A stretch of 64,000 bases of DNA from Anodontia alba (taxonomy: Eukaryota > Mollusca > Bivalvia > Lucinida > Lucinidae), in assembly GCA_964016985.1 (NCBI GenBank), contig OZ024823.1, positions 41,946,264-42,010,263 of the forward strand, given 5' to 3'. Positions 1 to 11,801 of the stretch are shown in pieces. Position numbers and translations under genes: made by a program. The notes beneath the pieces were generated by a model. It had not been told where the DNA came from, searched no databases, and was given only the letters and a program-made list of their open reading frames with translations. How positions within the stretch are numbered: the stretch's first letter is position 1; each line of letters begins with the position of its first letter.

Positions 1-690
1 TTTTTTTATGCCCCCACCATTTTCAATGGGGGGGGTGGGGGTGGGGGGTGGGGGGTAGAGGAGGGGGGGCATATAGTATCACTGCTGTCTGTACATAGGT
101 CTGTCCCGTCTGTCCATCCCGTATGTAATACAAATGGTTTCCGTGCAATATCTTTTGAAAGGATTGATGTATTGGAATGAAATTTTATACACAGGTATAT
201 AATCATAAAATGTAGGTCAAGTTCGATTTAGGGTAAAATCCACCAATTATTTTGGGAGTTAAAGCCCTTTTTCAACTTCGAAAAATTTTCAGTTTTGAAA
301 AATGGTTTCCATGCGATATCTTTTGAAAAGATTAGTGTATTGGATTCAAACTTTATACACAAGTATATAATCATAAAATGTAGGTCAGGTTCGATTCAGG
401 GTAAAACCCATGCCAACTATTTTGGGAGTTATGACCCTTTTTCAGCATTGAAAAATAGTTTCTGTTCCATAACTTTTGAAAAGATTAGTATATTGGGTTC
501 ATATTTTATACACGAGCATATAATTATAAAATATAGGTCAAGTTCAATTTAGGCTAAAATCCACCAATTATTTTTGGAGTTACGGCCCTTTTTCAACTTT
601 GAAAAATAGTTAAAAAATCGTTTCCGTTTGATATCTATTGAAAAGATTAGTGTATTGGATTCAAATTTTATACACAGGGAGGGGGCATCT
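1..690. repeat. Tandem repeat, ~160-170 bp period, with G-rich leader
   Basis: After a G-rich tract (28-70), about four units recur, each with a tggtttcc..atatcttttgaaa start, ttatacacaggtatataatc, and a ggttcgattyagggtaaaa segment; unit starts near 135, 304, 466 and 621. The opening text (tatgcccccacc, then ctgtctgtccatcc) resembles the start of the block at 60661. Confidence 0.72.
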
Positions 691-699
691 GTGTCATAT

Positions 700-1380
700 G
701 GACACATTTCTGTTTCATACTAGCCCTAGTGCGCTCCTTAACTAGGTAACCATATGGAATATTTTGATGAAACTTTATAACAATGTATGAGGTTAAGACG
801 GTGTGTCTTGTACAAAAAAGATAGCTCTCCCTTTCTAAATTTCTGATTTACTTCCCTTTGATTAAATTTCTGACTTCCTGAGTATGTACCATAAGTAGGT
901 AAACGTATGGAATATCTTGATGAAACTTAAAAGCAATGTTTATGAGGTTAAGAGAGTGTGTCACATACAGAAAAGATTGCTCTCCCTTTCTTAATTTCTA
1001 AGTTACTTCCCTTTGATTATTTTTTTTTCACACTATCCTTTTGTGTGCCATAACTGGGTAAACATATGGAATATCTTGAACTTTATAGCAATGTGTATGA
1101 GGTCAAAACAGTGTGTAGTGTACAAAAAAGATTGCTTGCTCTTTTCAGTTTCTGAGTTACTTCCCTTTGATAAGGTTTTTTTTTTTTTCCCACAATACTT
1201 ATGCATGTAATAACTAGGTATCCCTACAGAATAGCTTGATGAAACTTTATAGCAATATGTATGAGGTTAAGACAGTGTGTTGCCTACAAAAAAAAAAAAT
1301 GCTCTCCTTTTCTCAGTTTCTGAGTTACTTCCCTATTACTAATTCAGACTATCCTTCTTCACACCATATGTAGGTAATGG
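700..1380. repeat. Tandem repeat, ~155 bp period
   Basis: About four units share aggtaaacatatggaatatc, atgaggttaagacagtgtgt and ctgagttacttccctttgat. Unit phases are near 760, 905, 1060 and 1225. Confidence 0.75.
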
Positions 1381-1577
1381 TACGACAACATGATGAGCAT
1401 TCATTTGTAAAAGTCCACATATTTTATGCCTTTGTCCATCTATATACCATTGTAAAATGGTAAATGGGTGTATATTGCCCTGCTTTGCAGTGCTCTTGTT
1501 TTAATAATGGAAACAACTTTTGTGACTCATAGTCTTCTTTCCTGCACATCAAACCCCTTCTGAAAAGGGGTCTTCTC

Positions 1578-1805
1578 TTAACCCATTGTAGACCGAATGA
1601 ACTCTCTCACACTATATATTGACAGATTCTAATTTCAATTTTAGGTATGTAAGGCTATGTGATTGAGATATTCCTAGAGAAAAATGGTTGAACTATTTGC
1701 AAACAGTGGAGACCCTGATCAGATGCCACATTCTGTGGCATCTGATCTGGGTCTGCGCTGTTTGCCAATTACCCTTTTAGGGGTCTCCAGACTACAATGG
1801 GTTAA
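1578..1805. mobile_element. TTAA-B hairpin MITE
   Basis: Reference description of TTAA-B. TTAA-bounded, starts cccattgtagaccgaatg and ends agactacaatggg. Hairpin arms are near ccctgatcagatgccacat and gtggcatctgatctggg. No coding sequence. The arm sequence is distinct from but resembles that of TTAA-A. Confidence 0.78.
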
Positions 1806-1839
1806 AGAGAAGAATTTGCTCCAAACAGTTTACTTTTAA

Positions 1840-2400
1840 AGTAAATCATGTTTTGGGTACTCATTAGAAGCTCTTCCCTGATGAGTGCCTAAAGCATATA
1901 TTGTCATGGAGAAGTAAGAAAAATATTTTGTGAATACCCCCACTTACCTGGAGCTAGGAAAAAGTTTTCTCCTTGGAATCATCTTGACAAGGTAATTCCA
2001 GTGAGAACTCAGAAAATATGTTTTTAAGAGAAGTAAGAGTAATTAGCCAGTTACTCCTCTTGAAGAGATTTCTGGACTAATACTAACTTTACATCACATT
2101 TCACTTTTTCAGGGTTGTGAAATTGTCAAATTTAATATTTGCCCATGCACAAGTAAATGGTCAAAATCCACTCATCCAACCAAGATTTACTTGCCTGAAA
2201 AATTGATAGTTTTCTTATGTCTCAAAGAAAACATATATTGTGGATACTCATTGGAAGCATCTAAGTGTTTTCTTTGAGAGATAAGTAAAAACATATATCT
2301 GTTGTAATTTTGTATGAGTTGTATATGTAAAGATTTTGGAAATAAATATGTTTAAACCAAAAACATATATCTCATAATCTGGATTGCCTTCTTAACTAGA
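1840..2400. repeat. E-type hairpin fragments
   Basis: Two degenerate copies of the E element (gggtactcattagaagctct at 1856; gtggatactcattggaagca at 2238), with decayed second arms (agtaagaaaaatatttt; agataagtaaaaacatat). Confidence 0.5.
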
Positions 2401-2600
2401 GCTATGAATGAAGTCCTTGTCCCAGGACAAGTAAATTGAAATTTCTTACTTGTCCTCAGGGAAATGGGACAAGTTGGACAAGTTGGGCATGGCATTTCCA
2501 CAACTCTGTCTTTTTGTTTCATTGTAATACTTTTCTAGGTATCTTTTATCATTAAGAGTACATTATTTTGATGAAAAAATTGAGTTCTAAATTATAAAAT

Positions 2601-2802
2601 CCATAGCTCCAGATAAAGTTATCTTTTTTTCAGCTGAAAGCTATTGATATTTTCCTTATTTCACCACAAAAATATATGTTGTGGGTACTCAATAGAAGTG
2701 CCTAGCTGAGGTGCTTTTAATGAGTACCCACAGCATATGTTCACATTGAGAGATATATAAAACAAATAGTTTTCTTATACCCACTGTTATCCAGAACTAT
2801 GA
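2601..2802. mobile_element. E-type hairpin MITE
   Basis: Reference description of E. Ends catagctccagataaag and cttatccagaactatg. Arms catatgttgtgggtactca and tgagtacccacaacatatg around a short loop (gcctagctgaggtgc). No target duplication identified. Confidence 0.65.
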
Positions 2803-2957
2803 AATTGGTGACATTCTTGTATCAAAAACCGCAAGGGAAATTCAAAACTCTCGGTCAGCAACAAAAAAAAAAAAAAAAAAAAATAGAATTTCCTTCAAAA
2901 TAATAAGATTTATTGGTCTGGCGCTGCTTTGAAAAGTTCACAAAAATGGTGACAAAA

Positions 2958-3170
2958 TTAACTCTTGGCACTCTGGGTAAAAATTTTAGCAGATGACATT
3001 TTGAAATATTTTTCTTATTTTTTCCGAAAAATAGGCTTTGGAATTTCATGCAAATTGTCTCTATAGGAGGCAGTTTGCATGGAATGCCAAAGTCTATTTT
3101 ACGGGAAAAATCAGAAAACTATTATCATTTTGTCTTCTGCTGAATTTGCACTGAGAGCGGTAAAGATTAA
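2958..3170. mobile_element. TTAA-C hairpin MITE
   Basis: Reference description of TTAA-C. TTAA-bounded unit of ~200 bp with ends like actcttggcactctgggtaa and gagagcggtaaagattaa. Inner pair tagcagatgaca and tgtcttctgctga. Hairpin arms run through ataggctttg..atttcatgcaaattgtct and the reverse (gcatg..atgcc..aaagtctatttt). No coding sequence. Confidence 0.72.
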
Positions 3171-3459
3171 TGTTAGCTGGCAGAAAATTTGAGATTATTC
3201 TGACCAATCCTTTTTCAGTCTACTTTTGGTTAGAAAGCAGACAATATTTTCCTAGGATTTTTACTTATTAAAGTATCAGGCCTTAGTTTCTTAAGTCTAG
3301 CAGATTTTTGCTTTTGCTTGATAATAAACTTGTCTAGATGATCTAAATTTTCAATTCCTCAAACAGCCATGTTTATCCTAAATATTGGGACACCATGATT
3401 GCTTTCCATTACAAGAATTTCACCATCTGAAATAAGCCCCATGTTTCATGTACTTTATA

Positions 3460-3890
3460 CAGTTGACTCTCATTATCTCAAATACTGATAAGTCAAACTA
3501 CTCGAGGGTTGAGCGCAAGACTATTGTAACTCAAACATATTTTTGAAACCCTTGTTTAGGGGCAACTTGGACCCCTTTGTAAACAATGCAAATTTAGGTG
3601 CCATTGCTCATACGAGCAATGGCACCTAAATTTTCATTGTTTACAGAAAGAAATGTTGTAATCTTCATAATGCCTTCATGGTGAGGAGATTAGGTTTGGG
3701 GAAAAACAACCATCTGAGTTACGCTAGTCTTGCGCTCAACCCTCGTACTGCTTAAGTCAAACTAAATTTTGGATAATGTTGGTTTATGTTTTGCTTTATG
3801 TCGTTCTGTCATCTCCTGTTATCTCAAACTACTGTTGTCTCAAACTGAACATTCTCATCCCTTGGTGTTTGAGATAATGAGAGTCCACTG
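3460..3890. mobile_element. Tc1/pogo-like MITE with inner palindromes
   Basis: 431 bp with TIRs cagttgactctcattatctc and cagtggactctcattatctc (right end, complement), flanked by TA at 3458 and 3891. Inside are a second inverted pair (gagggttgagcgcaagac; gtcttgcgctcaaccctc) and a tight hairpin (aggtgccattgctcat; gagcaatggcacct). Confidence 0.75.
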
Positions 3891-4082
3891 TATAGTAAAA
3901 CCACAGAAATGGTGAGATCTCAGTTACAGCGCATGAACTAACTTTTGTGATAAAATGTGCTTTAATTATAAGGCCTCTCATGGGGTTTTGATAAACAATA
4001 CCATGTTGGATGCATATCCTGATTCCCTTTGATACTTACCACAAACAGACTGAATATTGATGGTCAATAATTGTTTTATATT

Positions 4083-4230
4083 TTAACACTTTCTGGACTA
4101 GTTCAGCTGATGACAAACTGACAATATATTTTTTTTTTTCCTAGAAAACGGGATTTGACATTCCATGCAACTTGTCTCTTTGCATGAAATGTCAAATCCT
4201 GTTTTCTGAGGAAATTACCAAAGATATTTA
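4083..4230. mobile_element. TTAA-C MITE, right end eroded
   Basis: Left end ttaacactttctggactagt. The hairpin arms gggatttgacattccatgca and gcatgaaatgtcaaatcc pair well. Confidence 0.68.
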
Positions 4231-4513
4231 ATTGAATGCAAGAGAATGGAAACAGGATCTGACAGCAAGCATAAAGCTTGCTTGTTTTAGTCTTCTCTTG
4301 AATCATCTATAATTGACTTCAGACTTTGGAAATCTATGTATATGTTTTAGTACATCCAAATTCCTTTTTTTTAGTAAGCCTAGTTTTGATTGGTCCTATC
4401 CATGGGTGAAATCACAATTATGGATCAGCACAACAGTATGCTGATTGACTTATCTCTATATAGGCATTCCTAGACAACTCTAGTCCAAAATAGGGTTAGT
4501 GGAGTCAATCGCT

Positions 4514-4724
4514 GTTAACCCTTGTCCTGCTGAATAAATTAAGAAGCCACACCCATTTCTAATTTTCAGCCAATCAGATTGCTTGATCCAGATTGTTGAT
4601 ATAAATTCACATAATGTCAAACAATGCAGATCCAGATCAGTTGGCTTCTTCAGAAGCCAACTGATCTGGATCTACACTGTTTGCAAAGGCAGTGTATATC
4701 CGGGTTCAGCAGGTCTAGGGTTAA
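4514..4724 (+). mobile_element. TTAA-A hairpin MITE
   Basis: Reference description of TTAA-A. The ~210-bp unit is bounded by TTAA, with termini CCCTTGTCCTGCTGAA and ttcagcaggacaaggg. An internal hairpin has arms near gatccagatcagttggctt and aagccaactgatctggatc. No coding sequence is present. '+' means the aataaattaag side comes first. TTAA duplication and CCC ends fit piggyBac-type MITEs (inference from family knowledge). Confidence 0.8.
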
Positions 4725-5640
4725 TGTGCATGTGTAGAGGTACCCTATTTACCCAACATATTCAGACAGACAGGCCTGAGCAACAAAAATCTGAATAGTT
4801 GCCTTTGGAAACAAAGAACACACAAAAAAGTGAAAAATTAGAGATTGATCAAGTTTAAATAAGTTTCTATATATACAGCAGTGTAGTTTGCGAGACTGTA
4901 TACACCCCTAGCACTGCCCTTATCCTGCAGGTCACATATGTCTATGCTCTCATGGGGTAGGCCTATTTGAGGGGACCTTAGCACTTCCAGAAATAAGGCC
5001 CTTCCTTTTGTTCTAGGTTGTCTGAGTACTTTATCACTAACTTTCATTTCTATGTATTCAAAGTCAATCGGTGAAGAAGTTCCCCAAAATCATAGTCAGA
5101 TTTCATACTTTCAATTTTTGTATTTTTTCCATCTCACCCCTATCTGAGCAAATAGGCTCCTGTGCCAACCATGCTAACTCTACTTAAAAAACTTAAGGTG
5201 ATAAATGGACACAAATGGTAGATGTATCATTGCAAGTAGTTAGATCTTTCCTGCAAAGGCTACATATGGTGCTAGTCTCTCAGAGTTTTCTTTTTTTTTT
5301 ATAAGTATGTGAAGCAAACACCAGTTTATAACAAGACTCGCTATCACATGATAGTCAAGTGATCACAACTCTTATGCTAATAATTAGCCAGTGAATGGAT
5401 ACATGACATGTGCAAGTGTGAAGTAAATCTTTGGAAAACCAAAGAAATGACATGCTCAGATAAGAGTACCCCTTCCGAAGACCCAGATCAGAAACTTTTG
5501 TAGCAGGATAAGGGTTAAGCAGTATTTGATTTTCAAAGAAATAGAAGGTGGCATCTAATCTGGGCCTAGATTGTTTGCCACTCAGCCAGCTTCTCATCAC
5601 CAGTTATTGGGATAAGGTGAGGAGGTAAGGGGAAGGGATA
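4725..5640. other. No gene or assigned repeat seen
   Basis: AT-rich single-copy-looking sequence. Open frames are short and overlap on both strands. ggttgcctttggaaacaaag (4799) recurs at 10307, so part belongs to an unassigned repeat. Confidence 0.5.
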
Positions 5641-5840
5641 CACTTGATAGCTTTTCTGACATTTTTTACAAGGGAAACAACTTTTGTGACTTCGTGTTTA
5701 CCATGTCCCTTCTAAAAAGGGATCTGCTCCAAAAAGAAAGAATTTACTCCCAAAGGGAGCAAATTCTTTCTTTTTAGAGTTGACCCCTTTTCAGAAGGGA
5801 GGTAAAACAGCTTTGACAGAGTTACCTCCCCTAAAAGGTA
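5640..5840. repeat. Palindromic repeat (aagggg/agaaagaattt type)
   Basis: Arms cttctaaaaagggatctgct and aaagaaagaatttactccc face gggagcaaattctttctttt and gaccccttttcagaagg. Same family as 25640-25840. Confidence 0.65.
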
Positions 5841-5868
5841 TCCATTCCTCTTTCAGACCTGCAGACCA

Positions 5869-5900
<32 letters not shown>

Positions 5901-6071
5901 AGTAGATCTTGATGAGATGGCTTGTAATGATCTGCATTGTTAATTTGCCATTCTGTTTTGATTTTTGATGAGAGACTCCTATTTGGAACAATGTTTGTGA
6001 CAAAATTCAAAGATAGAAGAATCCACTTCAGAAACTTGAAAGGGTTATGGTGTAGTATGCACATCATTTGC

Positions 6072-6275
6072 CATGCTGATTAAATTAAAATGCCATGCCC
6101 ACTTCTAATTTTCAGCCAATCAGAGTACTCAGTCTGGGCTGTTGATAAACATCCACATACTTAATGACAGACAGTGGAGGTCCAGATCAGTTGGCTTCTT
6201 CAAGCCAACTGATCTGGATCTACACTGTTTACGTAGGCAGGGAATTCTGGGACCAGCAGAACCAGGGATAAGATT
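6072..6275 (+). mobile_element. TTAA-A MITE, degenerate ends
   Basis: The central hairpin (ccagatcagttggcttcttc, then aagccaactgatctgg) is intact. Both terminal repeats are eroded: the right end reads agcagaaccaggga. Confidence 0.65.
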
Positions 6276-6940
6276 AGGGCTGGGGTGAGATTATCAGTGC
6301 ATCAGTATATTGCGATATTTTTCCAGATGGTACTATATCGTGATACTGACTTTCAGTATCCATATTTCATGATACTTGCAGATTGTACTTTTTATATGTA
6401 AAATGCAACAGTACTTAATTTTTCTTATGTAATGAAGTTATCTTGTAGATTTTCAGCAACTTACTGCATAGAGTTCTGTGTTTCAAATGATGATCACATT
6501 GAATACTTGATATTGTAATTAGTATCATGATATTGTTTTTCTGGTAATATCCATCTCTACTTGCCCTTCTTAAGATACTGTTAAGATCTATGTGAAATTC
6601 ACCCTTTGAGAATCTAACTTTCTCAGGGAGTGCATGTCAGTTTGAAATATTTCTGTGTCACCATAACCTGATGGAACATTCATCTGCTTCTTAATTATAA
6701 AACCAATTATAATACTTCCAATAAAGTTTTTTTTTCTTCCATTTAATTCCCGGTTTTGAAGGAAGTAATTTAAATACAATGACAGATTACTAGCCCTTAA
6801 AGTGCCTATCACAATGGCAGCAAACAACATTGGGATTTTTAGCTTGCCTGGACTATGTCGCTGGAGAGCTTATGTTGTCATCCAGTTGTTGGTGTCGGCG
6901 TCGGCATATGCATTAGCACAATGTTTAAGTTTTCAAAGGT
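6276..6940. other. No gene seen
   Basis: Contains gatattatcagtgca-type stretches and a cluster of tatcgtgatact/gatattg words near 6300-6540 that may be a decayed palindrome. No exon-like segment. Confidence 0.45.
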
Positions 6941-7970
6941 GTGCATAGCTTTTTACTGTTTAAGGTACTGCTTTCATATTTGGCCTACACCTACCTTATG
7001 GTAAGACCTTTCAATAACATACTCCCCCATTCACAAATTAGACCCTTTATGTAGGTCAAGGTCAGTTCTTATTTTGTTGTTTACACCCATGTTTTAGGGT
7101 AAGAACTTTCAATAGTATACACCCTTTCCTCAGTTTGAGGTTTTGCTTAGATCAGTCAGGTCATACTTTGTCATTTAAACCCATGTTTGAGTTCTGCGTT
7201 TAAGTTTTGAAAAGTGTTCATAACTGCTGAAGTATTCAAGATAGAGCTTTAATATATGGCCCACACCTACCTTAGGGTAAGACCTTTCAATAGTACACAC
7301 CCCTTTCTCAGTTTCATCTTCTGCCTAGGTCAAGGTCAGGTCATACTTTGTCATTTACAGCTATGTTTAAGTTGTTTACACCCATGTTTTAGTTTTGCGT
7401 TTAAGCTTTGAAAAGTGTACATAACTGCTGAAGTATTCAAGATAGAGCTTTGATATTTGGCCCACACCAACATAAGGGTAAGACCTTTCAATAGCACACA
7501 CCCTTTCCTCAGTTTTACCTTTTGCCTAGGTTAAGGTCAGGTCATACTTTGTCATTTAAACCCATGTTTGAGTTCTGCGTTTAAGTTTTGAAAAGTGTTC
7601 ATAACTGCTGAAGTATTCAAGATGCCGCTTTAATATTTGGCCCACACCTACCTTAGGGTAAGACTTTCAGTAGTGCATACCCCTTCCTCAGTTTGACCTT
7701 CTGCCTAGGTCAAGGTCAGGTCATACTTTGTCATTTACAGCTGTGTTTAAGTTTTGAAAAGTGTGCATGACTGCTGAAGTATGTAAGATATAGCTTTCAT
7801 AGTTCGTCCACACCAACCTAAGGGATTCAGCATGTAAGATATAGCTTTCATATTCTGTCCATACCAATCTAAGGGAAGATGTTTCAATGGTATTACCCAT
7901 TCCTTAGTTTGACATTCGTCCTACATCAAAGTCAAGTCATACTCTGTCATTCACAGCTAAGTTTAAGTTC
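6940..7970. repeat. Tandem repeat, ~190 bp period
   Basis: About five to six units share cataactgctgaagtattcaa (7221, 7411, 7601, variant 7767), ttagggtaagacctttcaat and aaggtcaggtcatactttgt. The last units are shortened. Confidence 0.8.
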
Positions 7971-8039
7971 TGCATTTAATCTTTAATATTTAAAGATTGT
8001 TTTCTCATCTGACCAGCTCTTTCCGGCGAGCTGCGTTGT

Positions 8040-8215
8040 CCTCTGACAAATCTTGTTGTTTATTTCAGAGAAAATATGACTTGGCATTTTATGTGAATCA
8101 CCTGCCTAGTACATGATTTGATTCACATGAAATGCCAAGTTATATTTTCTCTGAAAAATAATAAAAAAAAAATAAGAGTGTGATCTGTTATAATTTTGCT
8201 TAGCATGTTAGGGCT
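8040..8215. mobile_element. TTAA-D-type hairpin, partial
   Basis: Arms cagagaaaatatgacttggc and gccaagttatattttctctg pair well. The outer GCGCCAAT ends are missing. Confidence 0.65.
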
Positions 8216-8254
8216 AAGAATATGGCTTCTTCGTGCTTTGCCATGTATCCTAAT

Positions 8255-8432
8255 ACCTAGCATGCTGGGTAAAAATTTCGTCAGATGACAGATGACAGTT
8301 TGAATTATTTTTCTCAAAAAAAATGTTTGACATTTCATACAACTGAGAAAATTTGCATGAATTGTCAAACCTGTTTTCTGCAGTAATAAGAAAAAAATAT
8401 GTTTGTCATCCACTGAATTTTGAGAGTGCTTA
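8255..8432. mobile_element. TTAA-C MITE, partial
   Basis: Begins at gcatgctgggtaaaaatttc. The hairpin arms tgtttgacatttcatac and gcatgaattgtcaaacctg are present. Confidence 0.66.
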
Positions 8433-8492
8433 TGATTACATTGTAAGTATTTACAAGCAGGGCAGACCCCTTGCAAGCGTAGCCATTCCCTT

Positions 8493-8775
8493 GCCATACT
8501 AAATAAATTCAGATGCCACACCCTCTTCTAATTGTCAGCCAATCAGATAACTTGACCCAGGTTGTTAATGCAAATTCATATAATGACTAATAGTGCAATG
8601 CCACACCCACTTCTAATTTTCAGTCATTCATATTCCTTGATCTGTGTTGTTGATACAAATTCACATACTTAATAATGAACAGTGCAGATCCAGATCAGTT
8701 GGCTTCTTCTTCAGGTCTGGATCGATATTATTTGCAATTTCAGGACATGTCAAGATTCATCAGGATCAGGGTTAA
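8493..8775 (+). mobile_element. TTAA-A MITE, partly duplicated or nested
   Basis: Two left parts occur in a row (ccacaccctcttctaatt, then ccacacccacttctaatt). A single hairpin follows with part of its right arm missing, and the end is atcagggttaa. Confidence 0.65.
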
Positions 8776-8827
8776 GTTAAACAGGGTATTCTTATGAATT
8801 TTCTTCCCTTGAGATTCCATCACATAT

Positions 8828-9040
8828 GAACCCTTGTCCTGCTGAATAAATTAAGATGCCACACCCACTTCTAGTTTTTAGCCAATCAGATTACTTGATC
8901 CAGATTGTTGCTATAAATTCACTTACTTAATGGCAAACAGTGCAGGTCCAGATCAGTTGGCTTCTTCAGAAGCCAATTGATCTGGATCTACACTGTTTGC
9001 AAAGGCAGGGTATATCCTGGTTCAGGAGGACAAGGGTTAA
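8828..9040 (+). mobile_element. TTAA-A MITE
   Basis: Nearly full-length copy with aacccttgtcctgctgaat at the left and gaggacaagggttaa at the right, and a full hairpin between. Confidence 0.8.
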
Positions 9041-9047
9041 CATGAGA

Positions 9048-9125
9048 TTCAGATGTGCGCCCAGTGAAGACTCAGATTAGTCTGATCAAAGTCTTCACAG
9101 TCCATGCTAAGAAACCTTGGATCCT
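9048..9125. repeat. Short palindrome (gaagactcagat type)
   Basis: cccagtgaagactcagatta faces gatcaaagtcttcacagtcc. Related units are at 21640-21830 and 33375-33550. Confidence 0.5.
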
Positions 9126-9232
9126 TGGCTGGCATCTTAATTTGAGCTCTGGCAATAAATTGATAGTTTTCTTATTTTTTACAAGAAAATAGTGTTTGAT
9201 ATTTTGTGCAAATTTTTCCCATAATTTTTTAA

Positions 9233-9427
9233 TTAACCCTTAGGCTTGTACTGCTGAATAAATAAGGATGCCACACCCATTTCTAATTTTCAGCCAATCA
9301 GATTACTTGATCCAGATTGTTGACATAAATTCACATACTTAATAGCAAACAGTGCAGATCCAGATCAGTTGGCTTCTTCACTGTTTGCAAAGGCAGGACA
9401 TATCGGGGTTCAGCAGGACTAGGGTTT
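9233..9427 (+). mobile_element. TTAA-A MITE, short hairpin
   Basis: Left end ttaacccttaggcttgtact and right end aggactagggttta. The right hairpin arm is deleted between ggcttcttc and actgtttgc. Confidence 0.75.
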
Positions 9428-9881
9428 AGAGACAATTTGAATAAAAATGGCATGTTTATTTTTTCTGTGGGAAAATAACTAATTTCTAATGAGTTTTTCC
9501 CATGCTAAGTGTTAATGCTGTTTGTTTATGAAAAGAATGTATGGACACATGAAATAACCTTCAATTGGCTGATTTGAATTATGATTATTCAAATGATCCT
9601 GCTGAACTTATGAATATTTATTAATGAGTAAGACAGTGTAGGTGCTATTTACATGCTATTATGGTGTGATTTGCCATGAATATTTGAAGGAATCATCTGT
9701 CACACCCCACTAATGTGTCTAAGAAGGGAAAAGAACACATTAGCACAATGACTTAATAATTTAGTTTCTCTTCAAGGCCGATGCTACAGTTTATCAATTT
9801 CATCTTGAATATACTCTGGCCACTAAGTGGTCAGTTTTTGATGATTAGACAACAATTTTGGATGGGGAATGTTTATTGTAT
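9428..9881. other. No gene or assigned repeat seen
   Basis: AT-rich sequence with stops in all frames. A short inverted word pair at 9716-9745 (aatgtg..cacatt) is the only structure noticed. Confidence 0.45.
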
Positions 9882-10095
9882 TTAACCCTTGTCCTGCTGA
9901 ACCCTGATATACCCCTCCTTTGCAAACAGTGTAGATCCAGATCAGTTGGCTTCTGAAGAAGCCAACTGATCTGGATCTGCACTGTTTGCCATTGAGTATG
10001 TGAATTTATAGCAACAATCCAGATCAAGTAATCTGATTGGCTGAAAATTAGAACTGGGCATGGCATCTTAATTTATTCAGCAGGACAAGGATTAA
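9882..10095 (-). mobile_element. TTAA-A MITE
   Basis: Complete copy in the opposite orientation. The full hairpin centre is ggcttctgaagaagcc and the right end is gcaggacaaggattaa. Confidence 0.8.
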
Positions 10096-10361
10096 GCAAA
10101 ATATTCAGGCACATTAACCGTTACAACTCTCTGGGCAAGATCAGCATATTGACCATATTTTGCTTATTTTTCGATTGTCAAGGTAACCAGGATGGGCTCA
10201 GTGGTCACAAAGGAAATATAGCCTGCACTATGGTATAGTACAGGGAGACATATTATGGCCACCACATGGCACTAGACACTAGCTAAATAAAAAAGATCTA
10301 AAAAGGTTGCCTTTGGAAACAAAGAACACAAAAAAGAATGAAAACTAGAGATTCGGTTTTA

Positions 10362-10542
10362 TTGCTGAATAAACTAAGATGCCACACCTGATTCTAATTT
10401 TCAGCTAATCAGGTTACTTGATCCAGATTGTTTATACAAGTCCACATTCTAATTGACAAACAGTGCAGATCCAGATCAGTTGGCTTCTGAAGACACTGTT
10501 TGCAAAAGGAGGATAATCCATGTTCAGCAGGACTAGGGTTAA
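10362..10542 (+). mobile_element. TTAA-A MITE, left end and one arm lost
   Basis: Begins at ttgctgaataaactaaga without the leading CCCTTGT. The right hairpin arm is deleted and the right end is aggactagggttaa. Confidence 0.7.
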
Positions 10543-10879
10543 GTCTCTCCATACACAGCAATGAAGTTCATGTTTATGACAGAACAGATTCAGATTAGCC
10601 TGTTAATCCATACCTATATGTTTGCAAAATTGATGCATGGTGACCATAGGTTTCCTCATTGCCTATATATCCAAGAAGAAAAAGGGGGTTTTCCATGCAT
10701 GTCGACATTTTCCCATTTGTATGAATTTTTGTGGCTACTGATATTTGAAAATTGCAGCTCTGAAAACCCAGTATCATTTTTCATACATGATATGTACATA
10801 ATGTACAGCAGTTGATACCAGGTATCATTTTTTGTTGGAGTATTATTTTTCGTTGTATCACAGCTCTTCTTTGTCAACA

Positions 10880-11116
10880 AGGCAAGTTATCCCATTTATG
10901 CTGTATGGACTCTTCTACCTCAACTCCTTGTACCAGTCCATTTCCAGTAAAAGGGATATCTGGTTAGTTTTTATCATTACCAAATTTTTTGAAAAATCCT
11001 GTAATTAATGCAAATAGTGTAGACCCTGATCAGATGCTGCATTCTGCAGCATCTGATCTGGGTCTTCACTGTTTGCCAATTTCACTTTTATAGGACCCTA
11101 GTCATAAATGGTTAAC
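10880..11116. mobile_element. TTAA-B MITE
   Basis: Left end cccatttatgctgtatgg, hairpin arms gatcagatgctgcattc and cagcatctgatctggg, right end ataaatggttaa. Confidence 0.72.
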
Positions 11117-11186
11117 TTAAAATGCTGGGTAAAAATTTTAGCATATGGTTGTCTTTTAGGTTTTTCCCAAAGGGTGCTGCTGTAGA

Positions 11187-11399
11187 TTAACCCTTCTCAT
11201 GCTGAATAAATTAAGATGCCACGCCCACTGCTAATTTCCAGCCAATCAGATTACTTGATCCGAGTTTTTGATAGAAATTTTCATATTTAATGACAAACAG
11301 TGCAGACCCAGATCAGTTGGCTTCTTCAGAAGCCAACTGATCTGGATCTACACTATTTGCTAAGACAGGGCATGTAGTGTTAAGCTAGAGAAGGGTTAA
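11187..11399 (+). mobile_element. TTAA-A MITE
   Basis: Left end ttaacccttctcatgctgaa, full hairpin, right end agagaagggttaa. The right terminal region departs from the consensus (gtgttaagctagagaag), as in the copy at 45361. Confidence 0.78.
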
Positions 11400-11549
11400 A
11401 GTGGTGTCAGAAAAAAGAACGAGAGTGTATAAGGTTGAAGCAATTATGCACAAGGTTGAAGCAATTGTAGACAGTGCAAACTATGACACCTCCACGATCC
11501 TAGCAAAATTGGATCTGTCTCTAAAATTCAGAGAGATTGACATCATTCA

Positions 11550-11762
11550 TTAACCCTAGTCCTGCTGAACCCAGATATACCCTGCCTTTGCAAACAGTGT
11601 AGATCCAGATCAGTTGGCTTCTGAAGAAGCCAACTTATCTGGATCTGCACTGTTTGCCATTATGTATATAAATTTATATCAACAATCTAGATCTGGTAAT
11701 CTGATTAGCTGAAAATTAGAAGTGGGTGTGGTATCTTAATTTATTCAACATGACAAGGGTTA
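11550..11762 (-). mobile_element. TTAA-A MITE
   Basis: Complete copy with ttaaccctagtcctgctgaa at the left and catgacaagggttaa at the right. It abuts a TTAA-B unit 40 bases downstream. Confidence 0.8.
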
Positions 11763-11801
11763 ATGGTTTATTACTGTTGTAGTAATAATTCAGAGGACAT
11801 G

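Noticed and set aside
8123..8521. 132-codon open frame on the minus strand
   Set aside because: It runs through TTAA-D and TTAA-C hairpin repeats. Similar frames arise in other copies of the same repeats.
9845..10066. Recurrent peptide SRSVGFFRSQLIWIYTVCKG and its mirror in many frames
   Set aside because: It is the translation of the TTAA-A hairpin arms. Its recurrence is explained by DNA transposition and the frames are not conserved end to end.
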